Shown here in pieces: positions 35,024-45,335 of a stretch of 64,000 bases of DNA; the stretch's first letter is position 1, and each line of letters starts with the position of its first letter. The notes beneath the pieces are model-generated. The model searched no databases. It saw only the letters and a program-made list of their open reading frames with translations, and had not been told where the DNA came from. The translations under genes were made by a program, and so were the position numbers. This stretch comes from Euphorbia lathyris (taxonomy: Eukaryota; Streptophyta; Magnoliopsida; Malpighiales; Euphorbiaceae), in contig NC_088911.1 of the NCBI RefSeq assembly GCF_963576675.1, positions 88,875,256 through 88,939,255 on the forward strand, given 5' to 3'.

Positions 35024-35994
35024 TTGGAGAGTAGGGGTGTTCAAAAAATAACCAATCCAATCCAACCCAACCTAAAAATAATTGGTTTATTAATTTATTT
35101 GTTCTATTGGATTGGTTATAACCAAACCAATAGAGTATTTCATATGGATTGGTTAATTTAACCAGTTATTAACCGGTTAATAACCAATCCAAACTAAGTC
35201 TTATAGAAAATGGTGAGATTTTGATGGCTAGAGAAATGATTCAATAAACAGTTTGTGAAAAATGAAAAAACATAGAAAACTGAAAAAAAAAAAGAAGAAA
35301 ACAGAAAAACGTAAAAAGCAAAAAAAAAGGGGGAAAACACAAATAATAAATGTAAATAAAAGCACTTAGTTACAAAAGATTTGTGTAATCTGCAATGTCG
35401 GTCAACTATTTTTCATCAAGTTTGACACAACAATTATCTTATTTTACATTCAAATTAAAATTGAACTTTTCATTTGAATTAACTAATTATTGTTCAATTT
35501 TAAAATACCTTTAAAATTTAGTATAAGAAAAAGAAAAGGAAAATACTCGGTAAATGTTAAAGTCGTCTAAATTTGAAAAAGAAGAAGATATATTAGTTAT
35601 AATTAAACTGAAATCAACCTCATTTTTTTTATTGTGGTCATTTATAGAAAATAAAATACTAGTGCAATTATGTCAAACATGTACAAGTAGTCCGTTCAAA
35701 AAAAATGTACAAGTAGTTCGTTAAAAACAACATGTACGAGTAGCAATTATATTACACTAGAGTTTAGAACACCGTATTTTTGCCGTTTTTTCCATTTTCA
35801 TGTTAACATTTTTTCGCTTGCCAGTTTTCAGTCTGATTCATTTTTTCATGTTTTTTTTTGTTCTCCACATTTTTTTCCGTTTGTCACATTTTTTTCCGAT
35901 TTCACGTTCTCTATTTCTTTTCTCTTTTTTCTGTTTTCACGTTTTCTTCTCTTTTTTCTCTAAATAATATTATTGAAAAAATTGGATATGATAT

Positions 35995-37880
35995 TGTTGG
36001 CCCAAAATAAATAAAATTTATTTTATATATATATATAATGCTTGTTTGTCAAATTTAGGATATAGTTTATATTTTGTTTAGGGAATAATAATAATAAATA
36101 AAAATCAGAAAAACAATTCGTAAGCTCACCTCAAATACGTATTTCCACACGCGGGGCGTATTCCACACACCCGAAGACGTTCCGCTTCAGAGACTGCTTT
36201 ACGCGGGGCGTGTCTTCCTATACGTCACGCGTAAAGCGCATCAACAAGGCGTTCCAAGTTCAGGAGCACAAACATGCGGGGCGTCCTTCTCTTACGCAGC
36301 GCGTACTTTCCTACGCGGGACGTAACACCAGAGGCGCCACGCGCAGATACCATCAACGAAACGCACAAGCTTCAATACGCAGGGTGTAACCAAGAACACA
36401 CGGGGCGTATCGCCTCTTCCGGCAACAGTTGGAAGCAGTCAATGGAAGTTGATGGTAGTTAGTGGAAGTTGAGGTAGTGGGGTGATGTGGCATGGAGGTA
36501 GTTGAGTTAGTTGGTGAATAATTATCAAAATGCCACTTAATAATTACCAAAATGCCACTCCAAAATACTATAAATAGACCCCCTCCCCTTCATAAAAAAT
36601 CACTCAATCACAACACAAAAACCCCCTCTCAAAGTTCCAATGCTTAATTCCTAGCTTTTGCTCTCTAGTTCTAAGTTCTTAAGTCCCTTAGTTCTTAGTT
36701 TCTTTCAAAGTTCTTCAAGCTCCTCTTTTCGTTCTTCGTTTTTCTTAGCTTCGATTCCTTTCTTAGCTCTCCTTTATCTTCAATTCAAGTTCCAAAAGCC
36801 TCTTTTCAAGTTTCTCAACTCAAATTAGTGTTTCTAAGTTGTTACTCTGCTTTCAATTAGAATTTCATTTCTGAAGTAATTTTCCAGATTCGTCCATCCT
36901 TTTTCAAAGCCCAATTCCGTCTGTTTAAAGTCATTTTTTGCTTTCAATCCCTTCGACAAAGTTGTTCCTAATGTCTTGAATTTCGATTTAGTGTATTCAT
37001 TTACCCAATTCCGTGCCCAGAAACTCTATTTACAAGCCGATCTTTCCAACCCAAATTCTTTTAGACGTTCTGTTTCCAGAATTTTCCAGATTCGTCCAGT
37101 CATTTTCAACTCTCAATTTCGTTTACTTAGCCTCCGTTTTAGCCTTCGATCCCTTATAGAAGTTTGTTCCTGACCTCCTGAAGTTAAATTTAGCCTATTT
37201 ACTCGTCCAATTCCGTGTTCATAAACATCCAAACGAACCTCCCGAAGTTAAGGTTTAAATCTGCCCCATTTGCCTACCAACGTTTTTGACATAGCACAAA
37301 GCGCATACCGTACGGGCCCGACCGACCGCAGCTCTCCGAGGACCTCGCACCAACACCAAAAATCAACATCAATCCGAGATAGCTATTGTGGCTCCGAGTT
37401 TGTTGTTGAATTCCAATTTTATTTTAATTGCATCTCAATTCCTTGTATTTGATTTGTTCTTCCATTTCAATTGAATTGGCTATATGATTAGTATAGAAGT
37501 TCTTCAATTGTAATTCATTTTCAATTTCATGCTTACCTCAAACACATGTATTCAAACTTTGATTTATATCAATAAAATACCGATTTTTCACCAAATCTCG
37601 TGTCAATTTCGCACTTTAATTTCTCGTCTTCAATTTATACGCTTAGCTTAAATAAAATAATTATCTAGCAAAGTTTTTATAACGGCGCTAGAGACCCAAG
37701 AGGGACTTTTTCAATCCTTGCGTCCCTCGCCAATCGCTTCGATTAGATTTCAAGTTTTGGCGCGCAAATTCCATAAACTTAACCGTCTTTAATAATTGAG
37801 GAATAATTTCTCTGGCACACCCGCATCCTAACCACACGTGACAAGGTTGAAATTAGCATATTCGCAAAATATCGCTAACA
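35995..37880 (+). repeat. 5' LTR of the Tat element
   Basis: 1886 bases. The U3 part holds a cluster of ACGCGGGGCGT-type repeats (about 36145-36420). A TATA box TATAAATA lies at 36569-36576, followed by a C-rich CCCCCTCCCCTTC initiator region. Compared with the 3' LTR it lacks one GCGGGGCGT unit near 36140 and has a short extra stretch near 36530. Confidence 0.93.
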
Positions 37881-37903
37881 ATTTTTGGCACGCCCAGTGG
37901 GAC
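37881..37903 (+). promoter_or_regulatory. primer binding site region
   Basis: ATTTTTGGCACGCCCAGTGG follows the LTR end directly. This is where minus-strand synthesis is primed by a tRNA. The exact tRNA is not determined. Confidence 0.7.
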
Positions 37904-38117
37904 ATTTTGTTTTTTTTTTAGCTTAGCCAAAAATTTTAAAAGCCTGTTTCTTTTCGTACCACGTATATATTTTTCATTCAGTTTTTAAACCAATTGTTTT
38001 TCATGCTTTGCTTTTGTGCCATTAATATAAGTATTTATTTATTTTCTTGTTCTTTCTCTTTCAACATTAGATTACTAACTTAAATTCACCATTTTCACCT
38101 ATAAGTACTCACGGAGG

Positions 38118-40177
38118 ATGCCTCCTAGGAAGAACACCGGGAAAGATCCAATTCCATCGGAATTCGAAGAGAGTCAAAATCAGAACCGAATCATGACAAT
38201 GAGCCCGGGATGCCCGAAGGCTTTGTGGCCGAGGAGGTGAGTAATAGCGGGGGTGCAAACCAACAACCACCCGTATTCGACTTGGCACCATTTTTCGCGA
38301 ATATGGAGAAACAAATCAGCCAATTCCTACATGGGTTTTCACAAACCATGAGAGAGAATAGTGAAGCTATATACAGCACAATGCAGGCTAACCACGAGGC
38401 CATATTCAAAGCCAACAGTGAGGCGATAAACAACTCCAACAAGGTTCCGGCTCTCGAGGAGAGGATTGTCGATTTAACTGGAGAAATCGGCAAAATCCCG
38501 AAGAAATGCGCCAAACTTTTCTCTCAAAAGTCAAAATCCCAAGGACCGGCAAGCAATGGAAAAGGAACGCCGATCTCAGGCGCCGGTGAGAGGTATACCC
38601 CTCCACCAATTCGAGAAGAGAACCTCAGGTTCAATGAGCGCGGCGATAGGATCAGCCCAGAACCCGTTCAAGTCCCACCGCCTCAACAACAGTTTAGGTC
38701 TTATACTGGACCTAGTAACCATGTCGAACATTACGAGGAGAGCCATGCTCGTAATGCGGGGGGCAATGGGAGAGGAAGCAACTTTCACCCACAACGGACG
38801 ACACACACACGCGTGGAACCTACCAACAACGTAGGAGAGGCCCAACGTATAAAGAACATCGTCCAAGAAATTTATGGGCCAGCCGTGAGAGAGGTGTACC
38901 GGCCTGAATTCCAAAAACCGTACCCACGGCAGTATGACCAACTCTATCCCTTACCTCACAATTTTAGAGTCCCTGATTTCACTTTATTTTCAGGAGAGGA
39001 AGGGCAATCCACCGTAGAACATGTGGCACGCTTCACCTTTCAGTGCAGTGGTTTGAGCATGGATACGAATTTCGACATGTTGCGCTTGCGACTATTCCCA
39101 GGATCACTAACGGGACCAGCGTTCTCTTGGTATGCCACTCTGCCATCAGGTTCCATTCATGGATGGGAACAAATGGAAAGACTTTTTCATAACCAATTTT
39201 ATCGAACGGAGCCCGAGGTTTGTGTCGCGGAACTGTCCCGAATGACACAACGACATGGGGAACCGGTTGAAAATTTTATCAACCGATTCAAAAAGATGCG
39301 GCATCGTTGTCGAATCAATATTCCTGAGGTCGAGTTTGTGAAGATTGCTCAACGTGGACTAGAATTCGAAAACCGGAAGAAATTTCAGGGAATCGATTTC
39401 CGCGACTATTATGAATTGGTGGCTAAGGTTTCGGAGTACGAGGAGTTGATGAGGGAAGATCATCGACGCAAGAATAACTCTATGGGAAGCTATCAAGGGG
39501 ATATCCAAACGCATGAGGTGGCCATCACCGACTTAACAAACACCGGATCTCGGACATGTCCCGTGTTGTTAAAAAATCCCAAAACCCTAGAGGTAGTCAA
39601 AAGGGTTCCAACCACCCAATATACTTTCGACGTTTCAAAGACGGAAGAGATCTTCGATTACTTGCTGAGAGAGCAGTTCATCACATTGCCTCCTAGACGT
39701 GTGATCCCATCCAAAGATGAAATACGCGGACGAGATTACTGTAAGTATCACGACAACTGGAGCCACAACACTCAAGCTTGTTTTGGTTTTAGAAATGCCG
39801 TACAGGATAGGATTAACCGCGGGATACTCCAATTCCCGGAAAAGAAGGAAAGCATGCTGATCAATGAGGACCCATTCCCCATAGCCAACATGATCAATGC
39901 CACTTCACTAGTGTGGGGGGGCAAAGGAAAGCAACATCGTGACCTGAGGACTCGGCAGATATGGGTACCAAAAGCGACGCCATCTAAGTTGGAGGAAAGC
40001 TCAAGGCAATCGCAAAATACAAAGAAAATAGACGTGCAACAACAACGACCACGTTTTCTGATACCTTCGAGCACATCACCTATTGATCAATGGCAATTGA
40101 ATAGCCACAAGAAGTTCCCCAAGGCCTCTCTCCAAAAATGCGAAAAGAAGATTAAGAGAGGCAGAAAAAAGGAATAA
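38118..40177 (+). pseudogene. gag of the Tat element
   Basis: The natural start is probably ATG 38118 (MPPRKNTGKDPIP). The frame changes near 38190-38210, and from there it is open to 40177. N-terminal part: coiled-coil-like MEKQISQFLHGF and NHEAIFKANSEAI. The Retrotrans_gag core lies at about 38940-39440: RVPDFTLFSGEEGQSTVEHV, AFSWYATLP, GWEQMERLFHNQFY, VENFINRFKKMRHRC. A Cys/His motif follows (YCKYHDNWSHNTQAC, about 39740), in the place of a zinc knuckle. Its product would form the particle that packages element RNA. Confidence 0.88.
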
Positions 40178-40415
40178 TCGAAAGGAATCGTCCAGCGTCA
40201 ACTCCAGTGATACGAAGGGAGGAGGAAAAAACCAAGAGAAGAACCTCCAGATCCGGGTTGGAGATTTCATCATACGAATAGATTGTGCAGCTACCTCTTT
40301 AATCTTACCTTCGAATTTTAGAAGCGAAGACATCAAGAGGGAATTCCCCAAACCCGAGCACAAGGAGCAAGAAGACGCAGTACCGAAGGCAGCAGGTGAA
40401 GAAAGCAGGAAGAGG

Positions 40416-41027
40416 GTGTACTTTGACAAACCCACCCCAAGGATGACTCACCACATCAAACCTCTATACGTCAAAGCTCATGTAGATGGCAAACCAATCT
40501 CCAGAGTGCTCATCGACAATGGATCAGCCGTTAACATCATGCCTATGAAGATGGTCCTAGCTTTAGGAAAATCGGAGGAAGATATAATCTCGTCAGAGGT
40601 GTCAGTTTCAGCCTTCACGGGAGAAATTGCAAAGACATATGGTGTCCTGCCTTTGGAGCTCACCGTTGGCTCTCACACCGCCATGGCTGCTTTCTTCGTG
40701 GTTAATTCAAATGCGAGCTATCAGGCGCTTTTAGGGAGGGATTGGATTCATTCCAACTCATGCATCCCCTCGTCATTACACCAATTCCTTCTATTTTGGA
40801 AAGGAGACGAGGTGGAAGTTGTTCGGGCAAACGAGAAGCCATTCGAAGCTTACTCTGATGTGGTCGAAGCCAGACTCTACGAGGAATCTGTTGGCCCAAT
40901 CCGAGTTGGGTCCAATCACAAAGAGCAATCCTGCGGCGAAGAGATCAAGAATACCCTAAAGCCAACGGCAATTGTGCCTCGTCGAAGGCCATTCCGCAAC
41001 GAACCGATAATTGAAGAAATTCCATGA
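40416..41027 (+). pseudogene. aspartic protease of the Tat element
   Basis: PLYVKAHVDGKPISRVLIDNGSAVNIMPMK contains the active-site D-N-G-S (DTG in most families; DNG/DGG variants occur in Tat elements). ALLGRDWI follows, as in retropepsin-type proteases. The reading frame differs from those of gag before it and RT after it, so frameshifts lie near 40150-40400 and 41000. It would cut the Gag-Pol polyprotein. Confidence 0.82.
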
Positions 41028-42680
41028 CTAGCACAACATCGAGAAAAGAAGCGGTAGCTTCAGCCGCTATATCAAAACTGAATGCACAACAACTAGCGGA
41101 GAAGCTGTACCAAGAAAACGACATGAAGGTCTCAGAAATCGAAACACCCAAAGGAATAACAGAACTAGATCCTCAGGGAAAAATCCAATTACAAGATCTG
41201 AAGAGGGCAAACCCAAAGTTAGAAGATGAAGGTTCCGTGGCAGTCGATCCTTTGGACGAAGTAAATCTAGGAACCGAAGAGAAACCTCGGGTTACATTTG
41301 TCAGTAGCCTACTACGCCCAACGTTGAAAGAGGCCATTATCAGTTTACTCCAGGAGTTCAAAGACTGTTTCGCTTGGAATTATGATGAAATGCCCGGGTT
41401 GAGCAAAGACGTTGTGGAACATAGATTGCCAATCAAACCGGAATTCAAACCCTTCAAGCAACCAACAAGGAGAATGAGCAAGGAAGTATAAGGCAAGGTG
41501 AAGGAGGAGATAGAAAAACTTTTCAAAGCTAAATTCATCAGACCAGCAAAGTACGCTGTATGGCTATCTAACGTCGTGCCTGTAGTGAAAAAGAACGGTA
41601 AACTACGCGTATGCGTAGATTTCCGCGATCTAAATTTAGCCACGCCAAAAGACATCTATGTGATGCCTATAGCCGACATGTTATTAGATGCTGTGTCTAA
41701 GAATGAATTAATATCTCTGTGTGATTGCTATGCGGGATATAACTAAATCCCCATCGCCGAAGAAGACATTGCAAAAACGGCATTTCGATGCCCAGGGTCA
41801 ATCGGCACGTTCGAATGGGTCGTCATGCCATTTGGTTTAAAAAATGCCGGCACCACATATCAAAGAGCAATGAATGCCATTGTTCACGATTTGCTTGGCG
41901 CCTCTATGGAAGTATACGTAGACGACATCGTTATCAAGTCCAAGCGAGAAGCAGAACATGTCGGTCATTTGAGGAGAAGCATCGAACGAATGCGGAAGTA
42001 TAACTTGAAGCTCACTCCTCTAAAATGCACCTTCGGAGTCAAAGCAGGAAACTTCCTCGGATTCTTGGTCCATCAAAGAGGGATCGAGATCGACGACCAT
42101 AAGGCGAAAGCAATCAAAGAAGCACAACCTCCGAAGAATAAAAAAGAGTTACAACGATTCTTGGGTCAAGTAAACTATTTGAGACGGTTCATATCCAACT
42201 TGGCTGGGAAGTCCAGAGCATTCTCAAATCTGCTGAGACTCAAAGATGAAGAAATCTTCAAGTGGGACGACAAGCATCAAGCGGCGTTTGAGGAGATCAA
42301 GACTTACTTGAGTAACCCACCTATTTTGATTCCACCAAGAGAGGGCACTCCACTCAAACTCTACATATCAGCAACCGACGAGTCAATTAGGTGTCTACTC
42401 GCCCAAGATAATGCAAACCGCCATGAATAAGCCATCTACTACCTGAGCCGAACATTGCTATCAGCAGAGACAAGATATAGTCCAATCGAGAAGACGTGCT
42501 TAGCTCTCTACTTCGCTTGCACAAAGTTGAGGCATTACTTGCTCAAAGCAAGAGTTTACGTGATCGCCAGCACAAACTTGATCAAGTACATGCTAAACCA
42601 GCCTATCCTCCTAGGAAGAATAGGGAAATGGTCACTAGCATTGGCCGAGTTCACCTTAACATATCTCCCACAATCCTTAG
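41024..42680 (+). pseudogene. reverse transcriptase and first RNase H of the Tat element
   Basis: One frame with three nonsense codons: TAA 41489-41491, TAA 41744-41746 (likely from CAA) and TAA 42428-42430. RT motifs: VCVDFRDLN, VVMPFGLKNAGTTYQRAM and the catalytic MEVYVDDIVIKS (about 41908-41940). Then LKCTFGVKAGNFLGFLV and the connection LQRFLGQVNYLRRF. The first RNase H (about 42350-42680) has ISATDESIRCLLAQ in place of a catalytic TDAS, followed by AIYYLSRTL and YSPIEKTCLAL. The degraded acidic positions are expected for the inactive connection domain of this clade. Confidence 0.9.
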
Positions 42681-42775
42681 TAAAGGGGAAAGTAATTACA
42701 GATTTTGTAGCCGATCACCCAACCAGTTTCCAATATCCCAAAAAGGCGGAACTTCCAATCTATCTGACACATAAA

Positions 42776-43180
42776 GAGCCGTGGCAGTTAAAGTTCGATG
42801 GTTCGAGCACAGACAGTTCCAACGGAGCAGGAGTGATCATCACAGCCCCATCCGGGACTAAGACGATACTAGCCGTAAACTTGGATTTCGAATGCACGAA
42901 CAATCAAGCTGAGTATGAAGCTTTGATCATTGGCTTGGAAATCTTAATCGACCTAGGGGATAAAGAGGTCAAGATTTTCGGTGATTCACAACTGGTCATC
43001 CGGCACCTAACAGGAGAATACAAATGGTCAAGTTTATCTTTGCTACCTTATTTCGCGTTTGCAATTCAACTTCTGGAAATGTTTGATGAGGTCAGTTTGG
43101 AGCATATTCCAAGAAATGACAACTGGGAAGCTGACGAGTTAGCCCAAATCGCTTCTGGAATGAAAATCTCCAAAGATACA
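42776..43180 (+). pseudogene. second, plant-acquired RNase H domain (aRNH) of the Tat element
   Basis: In frame with RT. LKFDGSSTDSSNGAGVII carries the first catalytic Asp, CTNNQAEYEAL the Glu, VKIFGDSQLVIRHLTGEY the second Asp, and NDNWEADELAQIAS the last acidic residue. A second complete RNase H after the retroviral-type one is diagnostic of Tat elements. Its active site looks intact, unlike the first. TAG at 43391-43393 follows before integrase. Confidence 0.88.
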
Positions 43181-43409
43181 GCATACAAAGTCGTTATCAT
43201 CAGAAGACAGGGCCATCCTTCCGTGGCGGATAGAGGCGTCCAGTTTGAATCATTCGACATCGATATTAACTTAGCTCAAGATTGGAGGAAACCATTCATC
43301 GATTACCTCAATGATCCTTCCAAAAAAGTAAAATATTCACTAAGCATTCAATCTCGAAGTTACATATTGATGGCAGGTGATTTGTACCGTTAGAGCTACG
43401 ACGGAATGC

Positions 43410-44540
43410 TACTCAAATGCCTCGGTTTCCCAAAAGCAATGGAGGTCATGAAGCAAGTCCATGAAGGCATATGCGGAGCTCACCAATCAGGAAGGAGAAT
43501 GCGGGTGGCTTATTAATCGCCATGGGTACTTCTGGCCCACGATCCTACGAGATTGCATCACGTATGCGAAGGGTTGCAAGAAGTGCCAATTGTATGGCCA
43601 AGTCCAACGAGTGCCCTCAAAAGAGTTACACTCAGTTGTGAAACCATGGCCTTTTAGAGGATGGGCTATCGATCTAATTGGGAAAATATTTCCAGCTTCA
43701 TCAAAAGGCCATTGTTTCATCATAGTGGCCATAGATTACTTCTCCAAGTGGGTAGAAGCAGCACCAATGAAGCAAGTCGGCCAAGCACAAGTAATCCAGT
43801 TCATCAAAGAGAACTTAATTCATAGATTCAGAATTCCAGAATCCATTACCACGGATCAAGGAACCATGTTCACAGGCGAAGATATGAATGAGTTCGTGGA
43901 AGAATACGGGATTAAGTTGATTCATTCCACTCCATTTTATGCACAAGAGAATGGTCAAGCTGAGGCGTCCAACAAGATCATGATCCAAATCTTGGATAAG
44001 ATGCTAGAAGACAATCCTAGGGAGTGGCATAAAGTTCTCTCAGAAACGCTCTGGGCTATGCGAACGTCTAAGACACGAGCGACCGGAGTGAGTCCATTTT
44101 TCCTAACGTTTGGTCATGATGCAGTAATACCATTGGAAGTCATTGTGCCTTCATTGCGAGTAATGCGTCAGAATGACTTGGAGCCAGACAATTATGTACA
44201 AGCCATGACCATGGAACTAGAAGATCTGGACTACGAAAGGCAGAAAGCGCTCGATTGCATGATGATCCAAAAGAAGAAAGTGGAAGACGTGTACAACAAG
44301 AAAGTAAAAAAGAAAAGCTTCAGAGAAGGCGAGCTAGTGTGGAAGTTAATTCTGCCAATCGGGACGAAGGACCGTGAGCTTGGGAAGTGGTCGCCCAACT
44401 GGGAAGGACCATTTCAAATCCACAAGGTGCTTCCCGGGAACGCGTATTGGTTGAAGAGCTTGGGCGGAGAACCACACAGGAGATACATTAACGGCAAATA
44501 CTTGAAGAAATATTTCCAAAGTATGTGGGACATAGTTAAT
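43410..44540 (+). pseudogene. integrase of the Tat element
   Basis: The HHCC zinc-binding part straddles a frameshift near 43499: HEGICGAHQSGRRM in one frame, then INRHGYFWPTI and CKKCQLYGQ. The core follows: WAIDLIGK (first Asp), FIIVAIDYFSKWVEA, ITTDQGTMFTGE (second Asp), then FYAQENGQAEASNK (Glu), so the DDE triad is complete. The C-terminal part has VWKLILPIG and KWSPNWEGPFQIHKVLPGNAY. The frame runs on to 44792 through repeat sequence. Confidence 0.9.
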
Positions 44541-44574
44541 GTAGCAGCCAGCCCGCGAGACGCAGAAGAAGCTC

Positions 44575-45085
44575 AACTACGCGCGGCGTACACTACAGAC
44601 ACCACACGCGTGAAATGCATCAATAAGACGTTTCAGGATCAGGAGCACCAACACGCGGGGCGTGCATTCCCACACGCAGGGCGCTCCCCCTTTACGCAGG
44701 ACGTAAAACCAGACGTGCGTAGAAGATGTACTCCAGGAGCACGAACACGCGGGGCGTGCATTCTCATACGCGGGGCGTACCTTCCTACGTGAAACTTAAC
44801 ATAAGAGACGCCACGCGTAAAACGCATCAATAAGACGCTTTAGGTTCAGGAGCACGAACACTCGAGGCGTACACTTCCATACGCGGAACGTATACCAAGC
44901 ACGCAAGGCGCTCCTCCTATACGCAGGGCGTGTACTAGATGTGCATAGAAGATATACTCTAGGAGCAAGAACACGCGGGGCGTAAAACCAAAGACGCCAC
45001 GCGTATTCATCATCGAGAAAGTGCTACAGGATCAGGAGCACAAATACGCGGGGCGTATCCAGGTACACACAGGGCGTATGCGTTT
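44575..45085. repeat. ACGCGGGGCGT repeat cluster in the Tat internal region
   Basis: More than ten variants of (C)ACGCGGGGCGT(A/G) at irregular spacing, mixed with longer repeated phrases such as CATCAATAAGACG and TTCAGGAGCACGAACAC. The same phrases make up the U3 repeat of both LTRs. CpG-rich in an AT-rich window. Confidence 0.85.
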
Positions 45086-45335
45086 TTTTTCTGGGCATTT
45101 ACAATTTTTCAAAGCATTTGTATATTGTCTTCGCAAGTGCTATAAATGTTCATCAATAAAAGAATAAGTGTGCCATGGCCACAAATAAAAAAAAATATAG
45201 ATGACCTAGCAAACGTTCAAGCGGCAATCAACTCACAAAATAATGTCCATTTGTGCTACACAAATAAATAAATGAAAGAATGAACATACAAACTCAAAAC
45301 AAAGAGGAAAAGTACGGGCAACCCGTGAACGCACC

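Noticed and set aside
38191..38941. Minus-strand open frames opposite gag
   Set aside because: Shadows of a long gag frame; no domains, and gag identity on the plus strand is clear.
42776..43180. Second RNase H as an accidental insertion from another element
   Set aside because: It is in frame with RT and placed as in all Tat elements, so it is part of the normal architecture.
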